From: Virgisporangium aliadipatigenens
GTDB taxonomy: Bacteria; Actinomycetota; Actinomycetes; Mycobacteriales; Micromonosporaceae
DNA: 64,000 nt
Direction of reading: 5' to 3'
NCBI RefSeq assembly: GCF_016863615.1
Contig: NZ_BOPF01000008.1
Location: 1-64,000 of the forward strand
The notes below the pieces were generated by a model. It made no database searches and had not been told where the DNA came from. It saw nothing but the letters and a program-made list of their open reading frames with translations. Positions 47,066 to 56,498 of this stretch are shown here, piece after piece (the stretch's first letter is position 1; every line of letters starts with the position of its first letter). A program made the translations under genes and the position numbers.

Positions 47066-48418
47066 GTGAAGCGGTTTGGGTGGTTGTCAGACGCGCGTCG
47101 GCGGGCCGTGCTGGCGCGTACGACGAATGATCCGTTGACCGGTCTGACGACCTGGGCGGCACTGGCGCGCATGGTGGACCGGCGGGGTTACCGGCCGTTC
47201 GCGTTGCTCGTGTTGGACCTCAACGACTTCCGGCTCGTCAACGACGCGCTCGGCTTCTCCGCCGGGGACCGGCTGCTCGGTGAGGTGGCGCAGCGGCTGG
47301 TGGCCGTTCCGGGGCCGATGCGGGTCGTGGCGCGGCTCGGTGCCGACCGGTACGTCATCGTGCTGCCGGAGGTCGCCGACGCCGAGGGCGCGCGGGCCGG
47401 CGCGCAGCGGTTCGCGGCTGCCCTGCACGAACCCGTCACCGTCGACGGGCTGCCCGTCGAGGTGTCGGCGGCGGTCGGGGTGGCCGTGGCGCCCGGCGAT
47501 GGCGCGGACAGCGAGACGGTGCTGCGCAACGCCGAACGGGCCATGTACGACGCGAAGCGCAGGGGCGAGGCGGTCGCCGGCTACCTGCCCGGTGCCGATC
47601 TGCGCGCGGAGGGCCGGCTGCGCCTCCTGGCGGACCTGCGAAGAACCGTCACCGACCCCACCGACACCAGCGTCGGCCTCTACTACCAGCCGCAGATCGA
47701 CCTGCGCACCGGCGCCGTGGTGGGGGTCGAGGCACTGCTGCGCTGGCACCACCCGCAGCGCGGGCCGGTGGACCCGAACGAGGTGATCCGCGCCGCCGAG
47801 CACAGCCCGGTGATGCGCCTGCTGTCGATGCGCGTGGTCGACGACGCGGTCAACCAGTTCGGCCGCTGGGGCGACAAGGTGGCCGACCTGCGCCTGTCGA
47901 TCAACGTGTCGATGCGGGACCTGCTCGGCGGCGAACTCATCGACCGCCTCGTGGATCGCCTGACCGAACGCGCCGTGCCGGCCTCCCGGGTGCAGTTGGA
48001 GATCACCGAGAGCGCGCTGATGACCGACCCGCGGGCGGTGCTGAGTTCGCTGGCACGCCTGCAGCGGCTGGGCGTGGGCGTGTCGCTCGACGACTTCGGC
48101 ACGGGGTACTCGTCGCTGGCGCATCTGCGCAGGCTTCCGCTGACCGAGGTGAAGATCGACCGGTCGTTCGTGCACGGTGCCGGTTCGGCGACGGTGGCGG
48201 ACACGGCGGTGGTACGCGCGATCGTGGGGCTCGCCGACGCGTTGGGGCTGCGCGTCGTGGCCGAGGGCGTCGAGGACGAGACGACGTGGCGGGCGCTGGT
48301 GACGGCCGGATGCCATGTGGCGCAGGGCTGGTACGGCGCGCGCCCGATGCCGCCGGAGCAGTTGCTCGGCTGGCTCGCCGACTACACGGGTCGGACCCGT
48401 GTACCCGGAGCCGAGTGA
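47066..48418 (+). CDS. cyclic di-GMP protein: degenerate GGDEF plus intact EAL
   Basis: 450-residue cytosolic protein. The GGDEF domain (about 20-165) has the expected fold signatures ([34 protein letters not shown]), but the active-site loop is GADRY, so cyclase activity is unlikely. The EAL domain (about 190-440) keeps [34 protein letters not shown] and QGWYGARP. It should hydrolyse c-di-GMP, perhaps with GTP bound to the GGDEF half as activator. No sensor domain is present. Confidence 0.9.
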   Translation: MKRFGWLSDARRRAVLARTTNDPLTGLTTWAALARMVDRRGYRPFALLVLDLNDFRLVNDALGFSAGDRLLGEVAQRLVAVPGPMRVVARLGADRYVIVLPEVADAEGARAGAQRFAAALHEPVTVDGLPVEVSAAVGVAVAPGDGADSETVLRNAERAMYDAKRRGEAVAGYLPGADLRAEGRLRLLADLRRTVTDPTDTSVGLYYQPQIDLRTGAVVGVEALLRWHHPQRGPVDPNEVIRAAEHSPVMRLLSMRVVDDAVNQFGRWGDKVADLRLSINVSMRDLLGGELIDRLVDRLTERAVPASRVQLEITESALMTDPRAVLSSLARLQRLGVGVSLDDFGTGYSSLAHLRRLPLTEVKIDRSFVHGAGSATVADTAVVRAIVGLADALGLRVVAEGVEDETTWRALVTAGCHVAQGWYGARPMPPEQLLGWLADYTGRTRVPGAE

Positions 48419-48419
48419 A

Positions 48420-48425
48420 TAGACT
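48420..48425 (+). promoter_or_regulatory. -10 box TAGACT for gatCA
   Basis: TAGACT lies 37 nt before gatC and would give a leader of about 30 nt with an AGAGGAG RBS. Confidence 0.4.
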
Positions 48426-48462
48426 CTCCAGGTCTTCCGTAGTCACACGTAGAGGAGCCGTC

Positions 48463-48762
48463 ATGGCCGCCATCTCCCGCGACGAGGTAGCGCATCTCGC
48501 GCGCCTGTCGCGCCTGGCCGTCACCGAGGATGAGCTGGACATGTTCGCCGGCCAGCTCGACGTGATCCTCCAGTCGGTGGCCCGGATCGGCGATGTGGCC
48601 GCGGCGGACATCCCGCCGACGTCGCACTCGGTCCCGCTGACCAACGTGCTGCGCGAGGACGTCGTGGTGCCGGGCATCTCGCGCGAGGACGCGCTCGCCA
48701 TGGCGCCGGACAGCGCCGAGGACCGGTTCCGCGTTCCCCGGATCCTGGAAGAGGAGGCGTAG
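48463..48762 (+). CDS. gatC: Asp/Glu-tRNA amidotransferase subunit C
   Basis: 99-residue GatC, the small stabilising subunit of GatCAB. It shows [22 protein letters not shown] and the Pro-rich belt [19 protein letters not shown]. An AGAGGAG RBS precedes ATG 48463. gatA follows after 4 nt. Confidence 0.95.
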   Translation: MAAISRDEVAHLARLSRLAVTEDELDMFAGQLDVILQSVARIGDVAAADIPPTSHSVPLTNVLREDVVVPGISREDALAMAPDSAEDRFRVPRILEEEA

Positions 48763-48766
48763 AGCC

Positions 48767-50242
48767 ATGTCGGACCTGACCAGGATGACCGCGGCGCAGC
48801 TCGGGGCGGCGATCGCGGGCGGCGAGACGTCCGCCGTGGAGGTGACCCGGGCGCACCTCGACCGGATCGCGGCGGTCGACGAGCGGGTCAACGCCTTCCT
48901 GCACGTGGACGCCGAGGGCGCGCTGGCCGCCGCCGAGCGGGTCGACGCGGACCGCGCCGCCGGCAGGGCGCAGGGGCCGCTGGCCGGGGTGCCGATCGCC
49001 GTCAAGGACGTGCTGACGACCCGCGGCGTCCCGACGACCGCCGGTTCCAAGATTCTTGAGGGCTGGCAGCCGCCCTACGACGCCACCATCGTCACGCGGA
49101 TGCGCGAGGCGGGGCTGGTGATCCTCGGCAAGACCAACATGGACGAGTTCGCCATGGGCTCCTCCACCGAGTACTCGGCCTACGGGCCGACGCACAACCC
49201 GTGGGACCTCGGCCGGATCCCCGGCGGTTCCGGCGGCGGTTCGGCGGCGGCGATCGCGGCCTACGAGGCGCCGCTGGCCATCGGCACCGACACCGGCGGC
49301 TCGATCCGGCAGCCGGGCGCCGTCACGGGCACCGTCGGCGCCAAGCCCACCTACGGCGGCACGTCGCGGTACGGGCTGATCGCGTTCTCGTCCTCTTTGG
49401 ACACTCCGGGGCCGTGCGCGCGCACCGTCGAGGACGCCGCGCTGCTGCACGCCGTCATCGCCGGCCACGATCCGCGCGACTCGACGTCGATCCCGGCCGC
49501 CGTGCCGGACGTCGTCGCGGCGGCCCGTCGGGGGGCCACCGGCGACCTGAGCGGAGTGCGGCTCGGGGTCGTCAAGGAGTTCAGCGGGGAGGGTGCCGAG
49601 CCGGGTGTGTCGGCCGCCGTCCGCGAGGGCATCGAGGCGCTGGTCAAGCTGGGCGCCGAGGTGGTCGAGGTGTCGTGCCCGCACTTCGAGTTCGCGCTGC
49701 CGGCCTACTACCTGATCGCGCCGAGCGAGTGCTCGTCCAACCTGGCCCGCTTCGACGGGGTGCGCTACGGGCTGCGTGCCGGGGACGACGGCAACCGCTC
49801 GCTCGAGGAGGTCATGTCGCTCACCCGCGACCAGGGCTTCGGGCCGGAGGTCAAGCGGCGCATCATGATCGGCACGTACGCGCTGTCCAGCGGCTACTAC
49901 GACGCCTACTACGGGCAGGCGCAGAAGGTGCGCACGCTGATCAGCCGGGACTTCGCCGCCGCGTTCGAGAAGGTGGACGTGCTGGTGTCGCCGACGACGC
50001 CGTTCGTGGCGTTCGAGTTCGGGTCGCGGACGTCGGATCCGTACCAGATGTACCTGGCGGACCTGTACACGATCCCCTCCAACCTCTACGGCGGGCCGGC
50101 GATCTCCGTCCCGGTCGGGCTCTCCGACGGGCTCCCGGTGGGTTTCCAGATCATGGCGCCGACGCTCGCGGACGACCGCATGTACCGGGTCGCGGCGGCC
50201 CTGGAATCCGCCGCCGGAGTGCTCACGCCGCCTTCCCTCTAA
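48767..50242 (+). CDS. gatA: Asp/Glu-tRNA amidotransferase subunit A
   Basis: 491-residue amidase that releases ammonia from glutamine for transamidation of misacylated Glu-tRNA(Gln) or Asp-tRNA(Asn). The Ser-cisSer-Lys triad is visible: Lys80 (PIAVKDV), Ser155 (GGSGGGS) and Ser179 (TGGSIRQP). It is coupled to gatC; gatB is 3.1 kb downstream, beyond an inserted block. Confidence 0.96.
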   Translation: MSDLTRMTAAQLGAAIAGGETSAVEVTRAHLDRIAAVDERVNAFLHVDAEGALAAAERVDADRAAGRAQGPLAGVPIAVKDVLTTRGVPTTAGSKILEGWQPPYDATIVTRMREAGLVILGKTNMDEFAMGSSTEYSAYGPTHNPWDLGRIPGGSGGGSAAAIAAYEAPLAIGTDTGGSIRQPGAVTGTVGAKPTYGGTSRYGLIAFSSSLDTPGPCARTVEDAALLHAVIAGHDPRDSTSIPAAVPDVVAAARRGATGDLSGVRLGVVKEFSGEGAEPGVSAAVREGIEALVKLGAEVVEVSCPHFEFALPAYYLIAPSECSSNLARFDGVRYGLRAGDDGNRSLEEVMSLTRDQGFGPEVKRRIMIGTYALSSGYYDAYYGQAQKVRTLISRDFAAAFEKVDVLVSPTTPFVAFEFGSRTSDPYQMYLADLYTIPSNLYGGPAISVPVGLSDGLPVGFQIMAPTLADDRMYRVAAALESAAGVLTPPSL

Positions 50243-50339
50243 AGATCAAGAGCTTCAAGAGCGTTATTGCGACGGCCCGTCGGGTGCACTACCGCTGCTC
50301 CCGCCGGGTCGCTTCGCTCCACCTCCGCGTCCCCAAGGG

Positions 50340-50456
50340 CTACCGCGGTGGGCCGCCGAAGCAGACGTAAGCCAGCAGGGCGACCGCGAAGAGGGCGACC
50401 GCGATCCACAGGTAGCAGCCCAGGCCCGGGGTATGTAACGGAGGGTCGCCCGCCAT
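50340..50456 (-). CDS. 38-residue putative membrane microprotein
   Basis: Minus-strand ATG 50456 opens 38 codons giving a short N-terminus (MAGDPPLHTPGLG), one membrane helix (CYLWIAVALFAVALLAYVCF) and GGPPR. The rest of the 432-bp gap between gatA and the next gene shows no other convincing ORF. The membrane helix and codon pattern support it, but no RBS was confirmed. Confidence 0.45.
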   Translation of the reverse strand: MAGDPPLHTPGLGCYLWIAVALFAVALLAYVCFGGPPR

Positions 50457-50662
50457 GAACCCATGGTGTCCGCGCGTGCCGGGCTCGCACGATCGGCGAC
50501 AGGGACCGCGCGCCACGCCGGTCGGCGGGGCGTAGGCGCCGATCTACGTCACCGGCTGACCCACCCGCGCGTCGATTTTGCAGTTGTGGTGGCGACACGG
50601 CGGGGTAAAAGCGGTCGATCCGGGCGCCACAAGTGCAAGATCGACGGGGTGATCCACCGGGT

Positions 50663-50668
50663 TACGCT
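50663..50668 (+). promoter_or_regulatory. -10 box TACGCT, leaderless promoter
   Basis: TACGCT ends 6 nt before ATG 50675. Confidence 0.5.
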
Positions 50669-50674
50669 CGGGAC

Positions 50675-51037
50675 ATGAGTGATGTGCGGTACGACCGGCG
50701 GGAGCAGCTGCAGCAGATCCAGTCGGGGCTGCTGCCGGGGGAGTCCATCATCGCCGTCTACGACGCCGTCGGGGTGGGCACGGGGTTCATCGGGCTCACC
50801 GACAAGCGGGTGATCCTGCAGGACAAGTCGTTCGTGGGGAAGCGGCTGGCCATCACGTCGGTGCCGTACTCCAAGGTGACGGCGGTGTCGCTGGTGAGCG
50901 ACAAGTCCTGGGCGGGCAACTTCTTCAGTACCGGCAAGATCGCCATCCACGTCGGCGCGCACATGTGGGAGATCGAGGTGCGCGGGGTCGAGAAGACCCA
51001 GCACATCCACAACGTGATCCTGCACTACGCCCGCTGA
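50675..51037 (+). CDS. bacterial PH-domain (YokE-like) protein
   Basis: 120-residue protein forming one bacterial pleckstrin-homology fold. A helix (REQLQQIQSGLLPGESI) leads into strands IGLTDKRVILQDKSF, ITSVPYSKVTAVSL and IAIHVGAHMWEIEV, then a C-terminal helix (KTQHIHNVILHY). There is no membrane helix. These domains bind lipids or proteins. It is convergent with the SPFH/DUF4236 pair and shares a terminator with it. Confidence 0.8.
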   Translation: MSDVRYDRREQLQQIQSGLLPGESIIAVYDAVGVGTGFIGLTDKRVILQDKSFVGKRLAITSVPYSKVTAVSLVSDKSWAGNFFSTGKIAIHVGAHMWEIEVRGVEKTQHIHNVILHYAR

Positions 51038-51044
51038 GACGCGA

Positions 51045-51073
51045 TGAAGCCCCGGCCGTTCGCCGGGGCTTCA
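51045..51073. terminator. bidirectional terminator
   Basis: Perfect 12-bp stem (51045-51056 with 51062-51073) with a 5-nt loop CGTTC, between the convergent PH-domain and DUF4236 genes. Confidence 0.8.
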
Positions 51074-51084
51074 GTGACGTGCTG

Positions 51085-51252
51085 TCAGCGGCTGCGCCAC
51101 GAGACCGGACCCGGCAGGTCCACGCTCTGGCGACGGGTGCGCGAGTTCCACGACCAGCGGCCGATCTGCAGGCCCCACGAGGTCATCCCGGACTTGCCGA
51201 AGTTGAAGACCAGCGGGCCGAACTTGCGACGGGCTCGAAAATGCATCGGCAT
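51085..51252 (-). CDS. DUF4236-type small protein
   Basis: 55-residue protein beginning MPMHFRARRKFGPLVFNFG. It has the pattern rigid-strand, KSG turn (FGKSGMTSWGLQIG), and PGP near the end (QSVDLPGPVSW), which matches the DUF4236 beta-hairpin module. A GAGGAGG RBS before ATG 51252 fixes the start. It follows the SPFH gene by 33 nt on the same strand. Confidence 0.72.
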   Translation of the reverse strand: MPMHFRARRKFGPLVFNFGKSGMTSWGLQIGRWSWNSRTRRQSVDLPGPVSWRSR

Positions 51253-51285
51253 CGTAGGTTCCTCCTCAGGTACGTGCCGTTTCAA

Positions 51286-53265
51286 TTACCCATCGGCGGT
51301 CTCGACTATTCGCGCGCCGTTGGATTCCCGCGCGCGAAGGGTCTGGATGAGGGCCGCCGCGAGGCCGTCCAGCGACGAGCCGCCGGTCACCAGCACATCG
51401 GGCGCGATCTTGATCTCGCCGGCGGCGATCGCACCGGCGACCGCCACGAGTGCCGTGGGCAGATCACCGATCGCCTCGCGCTGCGCCTCGAAGCCGGCGG
51501 CCTTCGCCAGTTCGAGGGCCTTGGTGGCCTCCGCCTCGGCCAGGCCGACCGCGCGGGTCCGATCCGCCTCGGCCTCACCGGTCACCCGCACGTAGGCCGC
51601 GTCGCCGCGCGCCGTCGCCTCGCGGGCCAGTGACTGGTTGGTGCTGATCTCCACGGAGACCTGGGCCGAGGCGAGCTGCGCCTGCATGTCGGCGGTGCCC
51701 TTGGCCTTCTCCATCTCGACGCGCGTGAGCTGGGTGCGGCGCTGCTCCTCGAACGTCGCCCGTTCCTGGTTGGCGATCTCGCGCCGGGTCAGCACGCCGA
51801 CCAGCGCCTCGGGGAAGACGACGTCCTGGATGTACACGCCGCGCGTCTCCACCTGGTAGCCGGCCAGGTACCGGGTGATCTCGTCGAAAGCCGCCCGCTG
51901 CACCTCCTGCCGCGTCTCGATGAACCGGATCGCGGCCAGCCCCTGCAACGTGTTGCGGAAGTGGTTGCCGACGGCGGCCTGCAGCACCTCGTTCACCAGA
52001 TTGCGGATCGTGCCGACCATCGAGATGACGGCGGGTGCGCGGGCGTCCGAGATGTGGATCTGCACCTGGAGGTCGATCGTGAACACGAATCCCTCCCGCG
52101 TCTTGCCGATGATCGACTCCAGGCGGGAGTCCAGGTCGTGCGCGTGCGAGGTGGCGTTCGCCCAGTTGAGCGTGAGGATCGAGGTCGGCACCAGCTCGGC
52201 GGCGTAGATGCGCGGGTTGATCGCGTACTTGCCGGTGCGCAGCGGCTCCTGCCAGATGCCCCGGTGCCCCGGCCGCACGATGCTGCCGAACTTGAACTCC
52301 GCCCCCGACGTGTCCAACGTGGGCAGTCCGACGAAGCCCTTGATGACGGCCACCTGCCCCTGGTTGACCACGAGCATCGGGACCAGTTCGACCTTGAGCA
52401 GGAACGGGTTGAGCAGGAACGCGCCGTACAGCAGCGGGTCGTGCTGCAGGCCGATCCGCCCGCCGGCGTCGAGGAACTTCTGGAAGTCCTGGTAGTTGTC
52501 GTGCTCGTGGTTCTTGGAGCCGAGCAGCGCGTCGATCAGCTCCGCGTCGCTGACGTCGTCGTCGGACTCCATCTCGGCGATGTCCGCGTAGCCGCCGAGC
52601 CGGCTGGCGATGTCGCCCTGCGGCAGCGGCTCGCCCTCCAGGGCCGTCACCAGCCCCACCACGTCGCCGCCCTTGCCGGGTGCGATGACCTTCACGTGCA
52701 GCTGCTCCTCGTCCAGCCCGAACGACTCCGGCGCGAGATGGCCGTGGCGGGCGAGCGCGGCGAGTTCGGGGGCGACCGGGGTGCCGAAGACCTCCCGCGC
52801 GGTGATCACGATGAACGCGATCGGGTGGATCGGCGCCAGCGTGCCCGGTGGCAGGACGGGCCGCTGGACGCCCTTCTCCCCGCCACCCTTGAGGAACGCG
52901 TGCAGGTCGCTGAAGTCGCCGAACTCCGTGCGGTACCGCGCGCTCTTCGCGCCGATCGGCAGCGGCTTGCCGACCTGTGCGATGACCACCCCGATCTCGC
53001 CGGCCGGCACCTGCACCCACGGATGCTTGTACACCGCGAACCGCGGCCACAACCGGAACCGCATCCCCGGCATAAGAAGATCGGCCTGGTACCCGGCTTC
53101 ACCACGCATGGCCACCGGCGTATCGGCTTTGAGGGACCGTAGCCCGTACCGCTTCACGACGAGCCCCACCTGCGTTGGCCCGATGCGATGCAGCGACTTG
53201 AAAATCACGAGTAACACGTAGGCCGCGAACACGGCGGCGACGACCAGTAACGGCAACTGCGCCAT
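51286..53265 (-). CDS. large SPFH/flotillin-like membrane protein
   Basis: 659-residue protein with an N-terminal membrane helix (about 4-22, LPLLVVAAVFAAYVLLVIF). A split SPFH region has about 150 extra residues in the middle (HDPLLYGAFLLNPFLLKVELVPMLVVNQGQVAVI). A long Ala/Glu-rich coiled coil (about 510-620) follows. Bacterial flotillin-like proteins organise membrane domains. The insert and the adjacent DUF4236 gene set it apart from YuaG/FloT. Confidence 0.85.
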   Translation of the reverse strand: MAQLPLLVVAAVFAAYVLLVIFKSLHRIGPTQVGLVVKRYGLRSLKADTPVAMRGEAGYQADLLMPGMRFRLWPRFAVYKHPWVQVPAGEIGVVIAQVGKPLPIGAKSARYRTEFGDFSDLHAFLKGGGEKGVQRPVLPPGTLAPIHPIAFIVITAREVFGTPVAPELAALARHGHLAPESFGLDEEQLHVKVIAPGKGGDVVGLVTALEGEPLPQGDIASRLGGYADIAEMESDDDVSDAELIDALLGSKNHEHDNYQDFQKFLDAGGRIGLQHDPLLYGAFLLNPFLLKVELVPMLVVNQGQVAVIKGFVGLPTLDTSGAEFKFGSIVRPGHRGIWQEPLRTGKYAINPRIYAAELVPTSILTLNWANATSHAHDLDSRLESIIGKTREGFVFTIDLQVQIHISDARAPAVISMVGTIRNLVNEVLQAAVGNHFRNTLQGLAAIRFIETRQEVQRAAFDEITRYLAGYQVETRGVYIQDVVFPEALVGVLTRREIANQERATFEEQRRTQLTRVEMEKAKGTADMQAQLASAQVSVEISTNQSLAREATARGDAAYVRVTGEAEADRTRAVGLAEAEATKALELAKAAGFEAQREAIGDLPTALVAVAGAIAAGEIKIAPDVLVTGGSSLDGLAAALIQTLRARESNGARIVETADG

Positions 53266-53329
53266 GGCCGGAGAGTATCGACGGCCGCCAAGCGACGGAC
53301 GCGCGAAAAAATGATCTTAATGGTTCGTC

Positions 53330-53335
53330 TAATCT
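53330..53335 (+). promoter_or_regulatory. -10 box TAATCT, leaderless promoter of gatB
   Basis: TAATCT ends 6 nt before GTG 53342 in an A/T-rich pocket, so gatB has its own promoter separate from gatCA. Confidence 0.55.
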
Positions 53336-53341
53336 GATCCG

Positions 53342-54832
53342 GTGACGAGCGCGACTAAGAGCTACGAGGACGTTGTGGCGACGTATGAGCCGGTGATCGG
53401 CCTGGAGACGCACGTCGAGCTGGGCACCAACACCAAGATGTTCTGCGGCTGCCCGACCGTCTTCGGCGCGGAGCCCAACACGCAGGTGTGCCCGGTCTGC
53501 CTCGGCCTGCCCGGCAGTCTCCCGGTGGCAAACAAGGCCGCCATCGAGGCGACGATCCGGATCGGCCTGGCGCTCAACTGCTCGATCGCGACCTGGTGCC
53601 GCTTCGCCCGGAAGAACTACTTCTACCCGGACATGCCGAAGAACTTCCAGATCAGCCAGTACGACGAGCCGCTGTGCGTCGACGGCTACCTCGACGTGGA
53701 CGTCGACGGCCAGACGATCCGGGTCGGCATCGAGCGGGTGCACCTGGAGGAGGACACCGGCAAGACGCTGCACATCGGCGGCGCCACCGGCCGGATCCAC
53801 GGCGCGACCGAGTCCCTCGTGGACTACAACCGGGCCGGCATCCCGCTGGTGGAGATCGTCACGAAGCCGGTCGCCGGCACCGGCCAGCTCGCCCCGGCCG
53901 TCGCCCGCGCCTACGTAACCGAGCTGCGCGACCTGCTGCGCACCCTCGACGTCTCCGACGTGCGGATGGAGCAGGGCTCGATGCGCTGCGACGTCAACAC
54001 CTCGCTCAACAAGCCGGGCGAGGAGTGGGGCACCCGCACCGAGACCAAGAACGTCAACTCGCTGCGCTCGGTCGAGCGGGCCGTCCGGTCGGAGATGCTG
54101 CGGCAGGCCTCCGTCCTCGATGCCGGCGGCTCGATCACGCAGGAGACGCGGCACTTCCACGAGGACACCGGCGACACGACGTCGGGGCGTTCCAAGGAGA
54201 CCGCGACCGACTACCGCTACTTCCCGGAGCCCGACCTGGTGCCCCTCGCGCCGGACCCGGCGTGGGTCGAGACGCTGAAGGCCGCGCTTCCGGAGACCCC
54301 GCGGGCGCGCCGGGCGCGGTTGCAGCAGGAGTGGCGGGTCTCCGACCATGATCTGCAGTCCATCGTGAACGCGGGAGCGGTCGAGCTCATCGAGGCGACC
54401 GTCGCGGCCGGTGCGACCCCGGACGCGGCCCGCAAGTGGTGGCTCGGTGAGCTGGCCCGGCGTGCCAACAACGACGGCGTCGAGCTGTCCGCGCTCGCCG
54501 TGACCCCGGCGGACGTCGCCGAGCTGCAGCAGCTCGTGGACGCCGGCAAGCTGACCGACAAGCTCGCCCGGCAGGTGCTCGAGGGCACGCTCGCGGGCGA
54601 GGGCTCGCCGTCGGCCGTCATGGCGGCGCGCGGCGTCGAGGTCGTCTCCGACACGGGCGCGTTGACGGCCGCCGTCGACGAGGCGATCGCGGCCAACCCG
54701 GACGTGGCCGCGAAGATCCGCGAGGGCAAGGTCGCCGCGGCGGGGGTGCTCGTCGGGGCGGTCATGAAGGCGACCCGCGGGCAGGCGGACGCCAAGACGG
54801 TGCGCGACCTGATCGTGTCGCGGCTGAGCTGA
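53342..54832 (+). CDS. gatB: Asp/Glu-tRNA amidotransferase subunit B
   Basis: 496-residue GatB, the kinase and transamidase subunit. It has [20 protein letters not shown] (catalytic cradle and zinc region), the family stretch [20 protein letters not shown], and the C-terminal YqeY-like tail binding tRNA ([18 protein letters not shown] and onward). It has its own leaderless-type promoter 3.1 kb after gatA. Confidence 0.97.
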   Translation: MTSATKSYEDVVATYEPVIGLETHVELGTNTKMFCGCPTVFGAEPNTQVCPVCLGLPGSLPVANKAAIEATIRIGLALNCSIATWCRFARKNYFYPDMPKNFQISQYDEPLCVDGYLDVDVDGQTIRVGIERVHLEEDTGKTLHIGGATGRIHGATESLVDYNRAGIPLVEIVTKPVAGTGQLAPAVARAYVTELRDLLRTLDVSDVRMEQGSMRCDVNTSLNKPGEEWGTRTETKNVNSLRSVERAVRSEMLRQASVLDAGGSITQETRHFHEDTGDTTSGRSKETATDYRYFPEPDLVPLAPDPAWVETLKAALPETPRARRARLQQEWRVSDHDLQSIVNAGAVELIEATVAAGATPDAARKWWLGELARRANNDGVELSALAVTPADVAELQQLVDAGKLTDKLARQVLEGTLAGEGSPSAVMAARGVEVVSDTGALTAAVDEAIAANPDVAAKIREGKVAAAGVLVGAVMKATRGQADAKTVRDLIVSRLS

Positions 54833-54852
54833 GCCGGCTCGGGCGCTCGTGC

Positions 54853-54917
54853 AAGATCGTTGCCCCTCCCGTGACGGCCTCATCGGCGTGTCGTGTCACG
54901 GGAGGAGCGACGATCTT
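54853..54917. repeat. hairpin repeat with GGCGTGTCG loop, copy 1
   Basis: 23-nt arms (54853-54875 with 54895-54917) have two non-Watson-Crick positions around a 19-nt loop containing TCGGCGTGTCG. Ends read AAGATCG and CGATCTT. It lies between the convergent gatB and phosphoesterase genes and may also terminate both. Confidence 0.75.
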
Positions 54918-54923
54918 CGTTGC

Positions 54924-56498
54924 CTAGCTCGGGAACGGCGTCGGGGTCGGGGAGCCCGACGGCGGCGGTGCCGAGCCGGACGGCGCGGGGGAGCCCGACT
55001 CTGAGGTCGACGGGCTCGGGGTCGGGGTGCCCTTGATCGCCTCGTCGGGGCGGACGATGTTCCGCTGGAGGCTCACCTCCGACTGGCCCGTGCCGCCGAG
55101 CGTGATGTCGTCGTAGGCCTGCAGCTTGTGCTCCTGGTCGAAGTAGAGCACCGACAGGGCCAGCGGGGTGGGCTCCTCCTTCTCCAGCCCGCGCAGCCCG
55201 GCCCCACCCGTCGACCCCTGCGTCATCAGGATGGTGCGGCCGTCCTTCGGGATGGGGCCGCTCTCCGGCCCGATCCGCTCGACGTTGCGCTTGTGGCGGT
55301 GCCCGGCGAGCACCACCGGGCAGGCGCCGGCGAGCGGCGCGGCGGCGAGCGGGTCGTGCACCAGGGCGATGTCGACCGGGCGGCCCGCGTTGGCCATCGT
55401 CACCGCGAGGGACTGGCCGGTGCCCTCGACCGCGCCTTCCTCGCTGGAAGCGGTCTTGTCCGGGGTGAACCGCGGGTCGCCGATCCCTGCGATGACCAGG
55501 CCGTTCACCTCGATCACCTGGTTGTCGAGCACCTTCGCGTTGGCGTTGCGGGCGACCGCCTGCGCCGTGAGTTCGGAGTCGTGGTTGCCGCGCACGTAGA
55601 CGTACGGGACGCCCATGTCCGAGATCGAGCCGACGTAGGAGGCCTCCGGCTGGCTGCCCCAGTCGTTGATGTCGCCGGTGTCGATGATGAAGTTGATATT
55701 GAACTGGGCGACGACCTGCTTCATCACCGACCAGGCGGCCGGGTTGAGATGCAGGTCCGACACGTGCAGCACGCGCGTGGTCGTCGCGTCCGGCTCGTAG
55801 ACCGGCAGGCCCGAGACGGTGCTGTAGATGCGGCCGACGTTCGCCACCATGCGTTGCAGCTGCTTCTGGTACTCCTCGTACCGGTCGGCGATCCGGCGCG
55901 CGTCACCGACCACGGCCGGGGCGTTGGCCAGCAGGCCCTCGAAGCGCGGCTCCTGGATCGAGTCCGGGCGGAACGTCCCCGCCGCCGCGACGCCCGAACT
56001 CAACAGCAGCAGCACCGCGACCGAACCGGCCCCGGCCACGCGCCTGGTGTTGCGGTAGATCAGGGCGCTGAGAATCATGGCGCCCAGGACGGAGGCACCG
56101 GCGGTCTTCCAGATCAGCCGGCGCACCCCGCGCGCCACGTCCTCCGTGGCCCGGTCGCTCGCCTGTTCGATCGCCGCGGGATCCTTGACCAGGGCCTGCG
56201 TCCGCTTCTGGTCCAGCGTCTCCAGCCGCACCCGCAGATGCGCCGGCCCGTGATGGCTGTCCAGATGCAGCGAACCCAGCGGCGGGATCACCACCTCCGA
56301 CCCGCCGTACAGCGACGGGGTGATCGAGTACTCGGCGCGGAACGGCCCCAGGTCCTCGTCGGTGTGCCCGGCGACCAGGATGCCGATGACGATGCCGACG
56401 ATCGAGACCGCCACCAGCCCGCAGGCGGAGGCGAAGCGACGAAGCCGTTCCCTCGTGAACGGCTTACGGACCGCGCGCAGGACGGACCGTAAGCCCAT
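54924..56498 (-). CDS. membrane metallophosphoesterase (calcineurin-like)
   Basis: 524-residue protein with two or three N-terminal membrane helices (about 23-43, 133-150, 155-175), then a phosphoesterase domain. Metal motifs are VSDLHLN (DxH), IDTGDIND (GD), VRGNHDSE (GNHD), LVHDP and AGHRHKR (GHxH). A Ser/Pro-rich tail follows. The substrate is unknown. It is the second gene of a minus-strand pair, overlapping the PQQ-type dehydrogenase stop by 1 nt (TGATG). Confidence 0.87.
   Translation of the reverse strand: MGLRSVLRAVRKPFTRERLRRFASACGLVAVSIVGIVIGILVAGHTDEDLGPFRAEYSITPSLYGGSEVVIPPLGSLHLDSHHGPAHLRVRLETLDQKRTQALVKDPAAIEQASDRATEDVARGVRRLIWKTAGASVLGAMILSALIYRNTRRVAGAGSVAVLLLLSSGVAAAGTFRPDSIQEPRFEGLLANAPAVVGDARRIADRYEEYQKQLQRMVANVGRIYSTVSGLPVYEPDATTTRVLHVSDLHLNPAAWSVMKQVVAQFNINFIIDTGDINDWGSQPEASYVGSISDMGVPYVYVRGNHDSELTAQAVARNANAKVLDNQVIEVNGLVIAGIGDPRFTPDKTASSEEGAVEGTGQSLAVTMANAGRPVDIALVHDPLAAAPLAGACPVVLAGHRHKRNVERIGPESGPIPKDGRTILMTQGSTGGAGLRGLEKEEPTPLALSVLYFDQEHKLQAYDDITLGGTGQSEVSLQRNIVRPDEAIKGTPTPSPSTSESGSPAPSGSAPPPSGSPTPTPFPS

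Noticed and set aside
50463-50678. 71-codon plus-strand frame before the PH-domain gene
   Set aside because: Basic, low-complexity product with no RBS, overlapping the PH gene promoter.
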